Assembly (NCBI RefSeq): GCF_048159605.1
Contig: NZ_JBLREB010000002.1
Span: 62,001 to 126,000 of the forward strand
From: Ectobacillus polymachus
Lineage (GTDB): Bacteria > Bacillota > Bacilli > Bacillales > Bacillaceae_G
Direction of reading: 5' to 3'
Length of the DNA: 64,000 bases
Shown: one piece after another, positions 1-7,538 of the stretch
Layout: each line of letters starts with the position of its first letter
Position numbering within the stretch: position 1 is the first letter of the stretch
Notes under the pieces: generated by a model
What the model was told of the DNA's origin: nothing
The model's input: the letters and a program-made list of their open reading frames with translations, nothing else
The model's database searches: none
Made by a program: the position numbers and the translations under genes

Positions 1-725
1 AGCTCCTGTAAGTCCCCATCATAGATGATGGAACCTTTATCAATAATGATAATACGCTGGCAAATCTCCTCTATATCCTGCATATCATGTGTAGTTAATA
101 CAACGGTTACATCCAATTGCTTATTCATTTCTTTAATAAAATCACGAATTTTTGCCTTTACATCAATATCTAGACCGATTGTAGGCTCATCTAGGAACAC
201 GACAGAAGGTTGATGAAGAAAAGCAGCAGCTAACTCACAGCGCATTTTTTGGCCAAGTGAAAGCTGACGAACAGGTAATGGCATTAAATCTCCAAGATCC
301 AATACATTTTCAAACAAATGCAGCATTTCTTGATATTTTGTCTCTGGTATCTCGTAGACATGTTTTAATAGTGCAAACGACTCTCGCACTGGTATATCCC
401 AAGCAAGTTGTGTACGTTGTCCAAAAACAGCTCCAATATTTTTGGCATTTTCCTGTCGATTTTTGTATGGAATAATTCCATTTACTTTGATTTCGCCACT
501 ATCTGGAGTTAGGATTCCACACAGCATCTTAATAGTGGTTGATTTTCCAGCACCATTGAATCCGATATATCCCACCATTTCTCCTTTTTCAACAGAGAAA
601 GAGATCGGTTTTACCGCCTGTTTATCATAATATCTCCGTTTTATTAAAGCTTTTATTGCACCTATTAAACCTGGCTCTCTTTCTAAAATCTTATAACTCT
701 TGGTAACATTCTTAACCTCAATCAT
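1..725 (-). CDS. ABC-2 type exporter ATP-binding protein (partial, C-terminus beyond left edge)
   Basis: ATPase subunit of an ABC-2 type export system. The reading frame is open from the ATG at 725 to the window edge (about 241 residues). It shows a Walker A (GFNGAGKST), a signature loop LSLGQ in place of the usual LSGGQ, a Walker B ending in VFLDEPT, and a switch His in VVLTTHD. The N-terminus has an extra segment of about 30 residues before the Walker A, as in the COG4586 branch of uncharacterised ABC-2 ATPases. AGGAGG lies just upstream of the ATG. A cre-like site lies about 50 bases upstream. The permeases should lie to the left, outside the window. The substrate is not predictable. Confidence 0.9.
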   Translation of the reverse strand, partial: MIEVKNVTKSYKILEREPGLIGAIKALIKRRYYDKQAVKPISFSVEKGEMVGYIGFNGAGKSTTIKMLCGILTPDSGEIKVNGIIPYKNRQENAKNIGAVFGQRTQLAWDIPVRESFALLKHVYEIPETKYQEMLHLFENVLDLGDLMPLPVRQLSLGQKMRCELAAAFLHQPSVVFLDEPTIGLDIDVKAKIRDFIKEMNKQLDVTVVLTTHDMQDIEEICQRIIIIDKGSIIYDGDLQE

Positions 726-771
726 TTACAATTCTCCTCCTTTCTCTTTACAAATATTATCCACTTTGTTG

Positions 772-785
772 CGAAAGCGTTTGCA
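772..785 (-). promoter_or_regulatory. candidate CcpA cre site
   Basis: On the minus strand the sequence reads TGCAAACGCTTTCG, matching the Bacillus cre consensus TGNAANCGNWNNCA at all fixed positions but the last. It lies just upstream of a GATAAT-like -10 element for the ABC ATPase gene, so CcpA-type catabolite control is plausible. This is a motif match only. Confidence 0.4.
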
Positions 786-1143
786 TAACCCTAACTAGTA
801 TGATTTTACAGGAGCAATTCCTTATTATCAATAGGATTCCTATTTCTGTCATAATAATGGCAATATCAAAAAGGAGGTGGGCTGTCTAAAAACTAAAAGT
901 AATACGCTCCATCTCCTTTTTGTATTTTTTATTGAGGTAACTGCAAAAAATAAAGCTAGAATCCAGAAATATAAGATCAGTATGCTATTTAGTTTTATCA
1001 ATATTGTCAAAAATGTGAATAAACAAATAATATAATATCAATAAATTGTGACAATTTCATTTAGGATATTACTAAATTGTTAAATAAGTGTAAAGTAAAT
1101 GTATAGAATGTGAGTATTTAGTGTAAACGAAGCTAATTTTTTT
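786..1143. other. intergenic region with an orphan terminator-like hairpin
   Basis: This is the gap between the divergent ABC ATPase and WxL genes. It contains a 14-bp stem (867-880 with 909-922, one G-T position) followed by TGTATTTTTT. There is no convincing open frame. The hairpin follows no surviving gene. The rest is AT-rich and probably holds the promoters for both sides; I cannot place them firmly. Confidence 0.5.
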
Positions 1144-1197
1144 AAGGGGGTGTAGCAAATACACTTAACTTTAAAAAAAACGATACAAATTTTAATT

Positions 1198-2451
1198 ATG
1201 GTAGTGCTTGTAATTATCCTTGTTTTCACGCCTTTTATGGTATCAATTACTCATGATGGGAATGGAAACCTTGTTCCAACTGTTAAATATCAACGAGCTT
1301 TGGCACTCGCTAATGTTGGAATTTTAGGAAATCAAACGTTGAATGGTTCCTATGATCCCAGTACCGGAAATCTTTCTTTGAAGATTTCTGGAGGAACACT
1401 ACTAAGTTTAGGTGCACTTGACTCACAAAGTTTCATATATCAATTGCCAGAAGAATTGAAATTTATTTTGGACGATCCTCGTTTTAAACAAAATGCACGG
1501 ATTGATTTTGAAGAGAGTTGGCTTTTAGGTTCAACTAGCGACACCATTGATGGCAGTTCATTGACACTAAATTCTGCTGATGGAACGGTAACCGGTGTAC
1601 GAAATTCAGTGCTAGATCTTTCCCTTCTCGCAACAGTTACTGTTACGCTGATGATTAAGTTAAGCGCATTAGACGTTGCTAAATTACCACCAAGCCCTGA
1701 CGGCATACTAGAATTTTATGGACTAGCCTCAAAGGAGGCACTTATTGATTTAAGTGTATTAGTAAGTGAAGGTTCTAAATATGACATGAGAACGGATGTA
1801 TTACCACCACCTCCAACAGTAAATTCTGTAAGTGATGTTGATACAGTAGTAACAGGAACAGGGGAGGCAGGAGCAACCGTACATATCGTAACTCCGAGTG
1901 GCAACTATGAAGGGCTAGTAAATGAAAAAGGGTCATACAGTATTGCAATTCCAGTACAAGATGCTGGCACAGTAATTACAGCTACACAGACTGTAGCAGG
2001 CATCGAAAGTAAAGGAGTTTCCACAACTGTAATTGGCGTAATTCTTGACTTTACCGTTCCAAGTGAAATTCAATTTCAAAATACACCTATAAAGCTTCAG
2101 GAAGTTACAATCCCGAGGGTAGACCCCAATTGGTCCATTGCAGTACGAGATACACGTGGACAAGGATCCAAATGGGCAATAAAAGCGAAGGCGACAGGAC
2201 CATTAACGTCAACTGATGGGTACACATTAGACCCAAATGCTCTTGTATATGTAAAAGGTAACAGTGTTGAATCTTTAAACGATGAGGTCCTTATTTATGA
2301 AGGGACTACTGGAGTAGAGCAAAAGACAACGGTCCAATGGGGCGAAAATGAAGGAATATTAATGAAACTGACTCCTACGGGTCTTTTCGATGCTCGGACA
2401 GGTGTTACATATTCTACTACTATTCATTGGACTTTAGAAAATGCACCATAA
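1198..2451 (+). CDS. large WxL-domain surface protein with Ig-like domain
   Basis: Secreted cell-surface protein. The N-terminus is a hydrophobic signal segment (MVVLVIILVFTPFMV). Around residues 200-280 there is a bacterial Ig-like module (VVTGTGEAGATVHIV). The C-terminal third is a WxL domain, with WSIAVRD, then a Trp-bearing strand (KWAIKA), ending in TIHWTLENAP. WxL domains are known to bind peptidoglycan non-covalently. The ATG at 1198 has no ribosome site. A strong one (AAGGGGGTG, 1144-1152) sits 6 bases before an in-frame ATA at 1159, and starting there would add a KK-containing n-region to the signal peptide. The true start may therefore be 1159. It is cotranscribed with the next gene. 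Confidence 0.85.
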   Translation: MVVLVIILVFTPFMVSITHDGNGNLVPTVKYQRALALANVGILGNQTLNGSYDPSTGNLSLKISGGTLLSLGALDSQSFIYQLPEELKFILDDPRFKQNARIDFEESWLLGSTSDTIDGSSLTLNSADGTVTGVRNSVLDLSLLATVTVTLMIKLSALDVAKLPPSPDGILEFYGLASKEALIDLSVLVSEGSKYDMRTDVLPPPPTVNSVSDVDTVVTGTGEAGATVHIVTPSGNYEGLVNEKGSYSIAIPVQDAGTVITATQTVAGIESKGVSTTVIGVILDFTVPSEIQFQNTPIKLQEVTIPRVDPNWSIAVRDTRGQGSKWAIKAKATGPLTSTDGYTLDPNALVYVKGNSVESLNDEVLIYEGTTGVEQKTTVQWGENEGILMKLTPTGLFDARTGVTYSTTIHWTLENAP

Positions 2452-2499
2452 TATTAAAAATGGTGATTTCGTTTTTATAAAAAGAGGAGGGGGTTTTTT

Positions 2500-3114
2500 A
2501 TGAAATTACCAAGATCGATAAGTATGGCAGCAATTCCAGTTCTATTTTTATTCATCTCCTCACAAGGAATTTTAGCAGCATCATCACAAGATTCTGCTGC
2601 AACAGTAGGATTTTATGAGAATAATCCAGACGGCGATTTAACACTTGATTCTGTTCCGGGGCTAGATTTTGGTTCACAGAAAATATCTTTATCTGATGAA
2701 GCCTACAATTCTCTTAATCTTACCCCCTTTATTCAAGTAACTGATAATCGTAGCATTAACAATGCCACTGGATGGAATGTTACAGTAAAAGCAAGTCCAT
2801 TTACTAGTACTACTTCTACCAGCACATTGAATGGAGCTACAATAAATTTTAGTAATGGAGATTCTACTTCGGACCTTACTTATACAAAGCCAACAACAAT
2901 TCCATTTGTAGTAACAACGGATGGGGATGTTGGAACTGTTAAGGTTGTTTCGGCAAAACAAGGCGAGGGCCGTGGTACATGGAAAACAAGCTGGCTCCCA
3001 ACTACAAGTAATCCTGCTACGAATGATAGCGTTACACTACATGTTCCAGGAGGTATTATGGCAAACGAGCAATATACTTCAACATTAACATGGACACTAT
3101 CAAACACCCCGTGA
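2500..3114 (+). CDS. small WxL-domain surface protein
   Basis: Secreted 204-residue protein that is essentially one WxL domain. It has a signal peptide (MKLPRSISMAAIPVLFLF, probable cleavage near GILAAS), a first WxL-type strand (GWNVTVKASPF) and the C-terminal motif LTWTLSNTP. AGAGGAGG precedes the ATG. It lies 48 bases after the large WxL gene and is closed by a terminator at 3130. Small and large WxL proteins together with a DUF916 protein form surface complexes in other Firmicutes. The same arrangement here suggests the same role, with unknown ligand. Confidence 0.88.
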   Translation: MKLPRSISMAAIPVLFLFISSQGILAASSQDSAATVGFYENNPDGDLTLDSVPGLDFGSQKISLSDEAYNSLNLTPFIQVTDNRSINNATGWNVTVKASPFTSTTSTSTLNGATINFSNGDSTSDLTYTKPTTIPFVVTTDGDVGTVKVVSAKQGEGRGTWKTSWLPTTSNPATNDSVTLHVPGGIMANEQYTSTLTWTLSNTP

Positions 3115-3129
3115 GAAGAATTTAAGTTA

Positions 3130-3170
3130 GTCTCGAATAATAAGGAATCTCTATTATTTGGGACTTTTTT
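3130..3170 (+). terminator. rho-independent terminator after WxL pair
   Basis: A 12-bp stem (3130-3141 with 3153-3164, two wobble pairs) is followed by six T residues. Confidence 0.8.
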
Positions 3171-3242
3171 ATATTATGAATCTTCTATCTGCTATAGCAC
3201 TGTCCTCTTTGATAGATTGGTACAATTGTGAGGAGAAATAAG

Positions 3243-4256
3243 ATGAAAATAATTAAAAATAGAATGACGTATATTTTTTTAATAATCATATTCGTTACTT
3301 TAGATTTGCCAATGGTAGTTGCGAATGCGGAAGATGTGGGTTACTCAGTCCGAGCAATAATACCTGAAAATCAAATTGATAAGAATCAGACCTATTTTGA
3401 TCTGTTAATGAAGCCTAAGGAAAAACAAGTGATTCAAGTTGAAATTATGAATAATTCAAATGAGGATATGGATATTAATATCCATATAACAAATCCAATT
3501 TCAAATAGAAATGGGCTAATTGATTATACGAATATTAATGCAGAGGTGGACGAAAGTCTAAAGGTTCCTATTACAAAAGTTGCCTCTATTGAAGAAAAGA
3601 CGGTTAGAGTACCTGCAAAGAAATCTAAAATTGTACCGATTCAACTTGAAATGCCAGAAGCAGAATTTGACGGTATTATGCTTGGAGGGATTTATTTTGA
3701 GAAGTCTTTAGGTAAAGAGGAATCGACACAAGGGCAAATTTCTAATAAGCTTGCATACGTAATCGGCATGAAATTGAGCGAAACGAATACAGAAGTAAAA
3801 CCAAATCTTCAATTGAAATCAGTCAAACCAGGTTTGGTCAATTATCATACTGCCGTTATTGCAAATATCCAAAATAGCGCGCCGGTTATTGTCGACAATC
3901 TCACTTTAAAGGCAAAGGTTTATAACTCGAGTGGTAAAGAGATAAATCAAGTTGATGTTAAAGATTATAGAATGGCACCAAATTCTAATATGGATTTTGC
4001 TATCGACTGGAAAAATAAAGAGATCAGTCCAGGGAAATATACTTTAAAATTATACGCTGATACAGGTAAACAGAATTGGAATTGGGAGGAAGAATTTGTC
4101 ATTCCTTCTAAAGATGCAAATGTTCTTAATAAAGAAGCAGTTGGAATCGTAAAAGACTATAAATTATATTTTATTATTGGTCTTTTATTTATTATTTTGA
4201 TTTTGGTCTATATTATTTTTAGGTTAGTAAGAAAGAACAAGCAACAGAATTTGTAG
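3243..4256 (+). CDS. DUF916/DUF3324 WxL-interacting membrane protein
   Basis: Membrane-anchored partner of WxL proteins. An N-terminal signal or anchor (about residues 8-27) is followed by an Ig-like DUF916 domain (YFDLLMKPKEKQVIQVEI), a DUF3324 domain, and a C-terminal transmembrane helix (YFIIGLLFIILILVYIIF) with a positive tail, RLVRKNKQQ. The length (337 residues) fits the family. The start is chosen at ATG 3243 because AGGAG (3231-3235) sits 7 bases upstream; an upstream GTG at 3228 overlaps that ribosome site. It follows the two WxL genes but has a terminator between, so it may have its own promoter. Known members anchor WxL proteins at the envelope. Confidence 0.9.
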   Translation: MKIIKNRMTYIFLIIIFVTLDLPMVVANAEDVGYSVRAIIPENQIDKNQTYFDLLMKPKEKQVIQVEIMNNSNEDMDINIHITNPISNRNGLIDYTNINAEVDESLKVPITKVASIEEKTVRVPAKKSKIVPIQLEMPEAEFDGIMLGGIYFEKSLGKEESTQGQISNKLAYVIGMKLSETNTEVKPNLQLKSVKPGLVNYHTAVIANIQNSAPVIVDNLTLKAKVYNSSGKEINQVDVKDYRMAPNSNMDFAIDWKNKEISPGKYTLKLYADTGKQNWNWEEEFVIPSKDANVLNKEAVGIVKDYKLYFIIGLLFIILILVYIIFRLVRKNKQQNL

Positions 4257-4278
4257 GGGAAATGAATAAATATGTAAA

Positions 4279-4309
4279 GGGGAAGCTTCTGGGCGCTTCC
4301 CCCTTTTTT
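4279..4309 (+). terminator. rho-independent terminator
   Basis: Stem GGGGAAGC / GCTTCCCC (4279-4286, 4295-4302) followed by CTTTTTT. Confidence 0.88.
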
Positions 4310-4378
4310 CGATGTTGCCAACGAAAAAGGTGACTCCTATACTAAAGAAATAATAGAAAAAATTTAACAGGTGATAAC

Positions 4379-5047
4379 ATGGCTAAAACTATAGTAGAAA
4401 AACTAAACTTACAAAAATATAAAAAAGCAGCAGTATTGGATTTACCGGATGGTGCAGATTATTTAGCAGAGTTAGCGGATTATGATACAGAGTTAGAGGG
4501 TGCTTATGATCTTATTTTTGCTTTTGTGCTAGATATGGAATCTTTAAAAGAACTTGTAAATAAAGTTATCAAAAAGAATTACCTAAATAAAAATGGTTAT
4601 ATCTTTTTGGCGTATCCTAAGAAAGGGAATAAAGTATATCCAACGTTTATTCATCGTGATGAATTATTAGATGGGTTAGGTGCAGATGAAACGGGTTATA
4701 TTGGGACGAGTAACATCAAATTTGCGCGTATGGTAGGGTTAGATGATGTATTTACAGTGGTCGGTTTAAAAGAAGATTCTTCAAACAAAAATCGTACATC
4801 TACAAAAGCCAGTCAATGCGTAGATGATTATATAGTGATGATTCCAGATGTGGAAAAAGATTTGCATGATGTTCCTGATTTACTTGCTTTCTATCAATCA
4901 CTCACCGAAGGGTACCGTAAAGATTGGGCTCGTTATGTGTATAGTGCGAAACAAGAGGCGACAAAAGCAAAGCGACGGGAAGAAATGAAAATGATTTTAG
5001 GTAAGGGTTACAAGAGCCGGGATCTGTATCGCAGAGATAATCAATGA
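4379..5047 (+). CDS. YdeI/OmpD-associated family protein (uncharacterised)
   Basis: Soluble 222-residue protein without signal peptide or membrane helix. The C-terminal 60 residues (SLTEGYRKDWARYVYSAKQE, then a KRREEM helix) match the bacteriocin-protection YdeI/OmdA-like C-terminal helix pattern. The N-terminal part resembles the DUF3052-type fold found fused to it in Bacillus. AGGTGA lies ahead of the ATG. It is a single gene between terminators. A biochemical function is not established for the family. Confidence 0.65.
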   Translation: MAKTIVEKLNLQKYKKAAVLDLPDGADYLAELADYDTELEGAYDLIFAFVLDMESLKELVNKVIKKNYLNKNGYIFLAYPKKGNKVYPTFIHRDELLDGLGADETGYIGTSNIKFARMVGLDDVFTVVGLKEDSSNKNRTSTKASQCVDDYIVMIPDVEKDLHDVPDLLAFYQSLTEGYRKDWARYVYSAKQEATKAKRREEMKMILGKGYKSRDLYRRDNQ

Positions 5048-5071
5048 AAAAATGAAACATAAGTATCTTCT

Positions 5072-5100
5072 GTTTCCATCATAACTGATGGGAACTTAAA
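5072..5100 (+). terminator. possible weak terminator hairpin
   Basis: A 10-bp stem (5072-5081 with 5086-5095, one wobble) with a tetraloop. The following sequence TTAAAATAT is only weakly T-rich. Confidence 0.4.
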
Positions 5101-5168
5101 ATATATTCCTTACTATACAACATTCCCTAGGTAGTATGTACGTTTGTTTGCTTGAAAGGAGGATGAGT

Positions 5169-7397
5169 ATGGGTACGAAAAAGGAGCCAGACACGGATAC
5201 AAAAAGAAATCGAACGAATGTGATTTACATTGTTCTTGATGATGTTGGTTTTTCTGCATTAGGATGCTATGGCTCGGAAATTGAAACACCTCATATCGAT
5301 TCATTAGCTGATAACGGATTGAGATACAATAATTTTAATGTTACCCCTTTGTGTTCACCTACTCGTGCTTGCCTCCTGACAGGCCGTAATTGCCATTCTG
5401 TTGGAGTAGGCTTTGTTACGGAACTAGACTTCGGACCTCGATTTCCTAACAAAAGGGGAAGAATGACGGAACGAGCTGCGTCAGTGGCTGAAATCTTAAA
5501 AAGGAACGGGATGGCTACTTATATGGTAGGAAAGTGGCATCTGGTTCCTGGACATGAAGCAGCGTCTAGCGGTCCGTTTGATAATTGGCCGCTTGCCAAA
5601 GGATTCGATCGGTTTTATGGCTTTTTATTAGGTATGACAGACCAATATGAACCAGACTTAATCTATGATAATCATCGTATACAGAAGATGAAAAAACAAA
5701 ACTATCATCTATCAGAAGATTTAATTGATAAATCACTAGAATTTCTGACTGATCATCTATCTATTACCCCGGAACGTCCATTCTTTCTATACGTAGCATT
5801 TGGAGCACAGCACGAACCACATCAGGTACCAAAACAATTTATAGAAAAATATGAAGGTATGTATGATAATGGTTGGGATTATATCCGAGAAAGAAGGTTC
5901 AAGCGTCAAAAGGAATTAGGAGTCATTCCACAGGATGCTGAACTGGTTGAACGCAATCCCGGTATCAAGCCATGGTCAGAACTATCGAATAAAGAAAGAA
6001 TCTTGTTTATTCAATTTCAGAAGACGTTTGCTGGATTTTTAACTCATACAGATTTGCAAATTGGAAGGCTTCTGAACTTTTTAAACTCGAAAAATAAACG
6101 GGAAGATACAATTATTGTTTTACTATCGGATAATGGTGGCAGTCAGGAAGGTGGCTGGAACGGTTCCATCTACGATTCCGCATACTTCAATGGAATTGAA
6201 GAAAGTGTGGATGAGATGTTTAAAAAGGTAGATGAAATTGGCGGCCCGAATGTAAGTCCTAATTATCCGAAAGGGTGGGCGCAGGTTAGTAATACACCTT
6301 TTAAATATTATAAGCAAGATACGTTTTTTGGAGGTATTCGTGTTCCGCTCATTATTCAATGGCCCCAAGTCGTTCAAGACCCAGGCTCGATACGTCCACA
6401 ATTCTATCATGCTATTGATATTACTCCTACAATATTAGACCTCCTAACTATTAATCCTCCACAAGAGTATGAAGGTATTCCACAAATGCCAATGCATGGT
6501 GTAAGTATGCTTGATACATTTACAGTACCTGATGCACCCTCGAAGCGAAAAACACAGTATTTCGAAATGCTCGGTAATCGAGCTATTTGGCATGATGGGT
6601 GGATGGCTGTTACCAATCATGAACGAGGGACTCCTTTTAGTGAAGATAAATGGGAGCTATATGATATAACCCATGATTTTTCACAAAAGTATAATCTTGC
6701 TGAAGAATATCCTGAAAAAGTAAAAGAGCTTCAAGAAATATGGATGCAGGAGGCTAGAAAGTACAATGTTCTCCCTTTACATGACATGCCAGTTCGTAAA
6801 GGATACCAAGGTTTGCAGGAGGGAAGAACCCTGTTTACTTACTATCCTGGAATGGCGCATTTGCCAAGCAGTGCATCTCCTAGTATAACCTTGTCCTCCT
6901 ATTCGATTACGATTCCTATTTTTCGCTTAAACCATGGTGAAGAAGGTGTTTTACTTGCTCATGGGGATCATTCGAGTGGATACACTCTTTATATAAAAGA
7001 TAATTACTTGATTTATGAATATAATTACGTAGGTACCGTCTATAGCGTTCAATCCTCTATAGAAGTACCCGTTGGATTTTCAACTATCCACTTTGCATTT
7101 AAAAGGAAAATGTTCACGCGAGGAATAGGAATGATCTATATTAATAACCAATTAGTCGGTACCGTCGATATGGAACGGACGTTACCATTTGTTATTTCAG
7201 TTGAGGGGTTGGATATAGGTTGCGATCGTTTAACGCCAGTAAGTCCTAACTACCCAGTACCGGAGTTTCCGTTTACCGGGCAAATAAAACAGGTAGATAT
7301 TGAGCTTTTGGAGGAACATGCTAAAATCATGTCATTTTGTTGTGAACATGAAGAACCGATTTATATGAATTTGAATGGAAACATTTTTTTACTTTAG
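5169..7397 (+). CDS. arylsulfatase (Cys-type sulfatase) with C-terminal LamG-like domain
   Basis: Sulfatase-family hydrolase acting on sulfate esters. Near the N-terminus, VLDDVGF carries the metal-binding Asp pair. The formylglycine motif C-x-P-x-R appears as CSPTRACLLTGR with the modified Cys at about residue 62. VGKWHL is another sulfatase signature, and LSDNGGS supplies the second metal-ligand motif. Residues 560-740 look like a beta-sandwich of concanavalin/LamG type. The start is set at ATG 5169, 6 bases after AAAGGAGG; ATG 5136 and ATG 5163 are less well placed. There is no signal peptide, so the enzyme is probably cytosolic. No formylglycine-generating enzyme or anSME gene is in the window. 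Confidence 0.92.
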   Translation: MGTKKEPDTDTKRNRTNVIYIVLDDVGFSALGCYGSEIETPHIDSLADNGLRYNNFNVTPLCSPTRACLLTGRNCHSVGVGFVTELDFGPRFPNKRGRMTERAASVAEILKRNGMATYMVGKWHLVPGHEAASSGPFDNWPLAKGFDRFYGFLLGMTDQYEPDLIYDNHRIQKMKKQNYHLSEDLIDKSLEFLTDHLSITPERPFFLYVAFGAQHEPHQVPKQFIEKYEGMYDNGWDYIRERRFKRQKELGVIPQDAELVERNPGIKPWSELSNKERILFIQFQKTFAGFLTHTDLQIGRLLNFLNSKNKREDTIIVLLSDNGGSQEGGWNGSIYDSAYFNGIEESVDEMFKKVDEIGGPNVSPNYPKGWAQVSNTPFKYYKQDTFFGGIRVPLIIQWPQVVQDPGSIRPQFYHAIDITPTILDLLTINPPQEYEGIPQMPMHGVSMLDTFTVPDAPSKRKTQYFEMLGNRAIWHDGWMAVTNHERGTPFSEDKWELYDITHDFSQKYNLAEEYPEKVKELQEIWMQEARKYNVLPLHDMPVRKGYQGLQEGRTLFTYYPGMAHLPSSASPSITLSSYSITIPIFRLNHGEEGVLLAHGDHSSGYTLYIKDNYLIYEYNYVGTVYSVQSSIEVPVGFSTIHFAFKRKMFTRGIGMIYINNQLVGTVDMERTLPFVISVEGLDIGCDRLTPVSPNYPVPEFPFTGQIKQVDIELLEEHAKIMSFCCEHEEPIYMNLNGNIFLL

Positions 7398-7449
7398 AAA
7401 GTAGAAAAAGGATTCTTCAGCTATCTAGATGGTAATCAGAAGGAAATGA

Positions 7450-7485
7450 TTGACAAATATTTATATTTCAAAGTACTGTTTACTT
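7450..7485 (+). promoter_or_regulatory. promoter with overlapping inverted-repeat operator
   Basis: TTGACA (7450-7455) is followed after 18 bases by TACTGT (7474-7479). A perfect inverted repeat AAGTA-5-TACTT (7471-7485) covers the -10 region. The layout suggests repression of the downstream exporter; no regulator is adjacent. Confidence 0.5.
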
Positions 7486-7538
7486 AGATAGAAATTTTTT
7501 ACATGATGACCACACTAAATGCTGAGGAGTTGTTTTTC

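Noticed and set aside
1440..2163. Minus-strand frames opposite the large WxL gene
   Set aside because: They lie fully within a better-supported coding sequence and lack ribosome sites.
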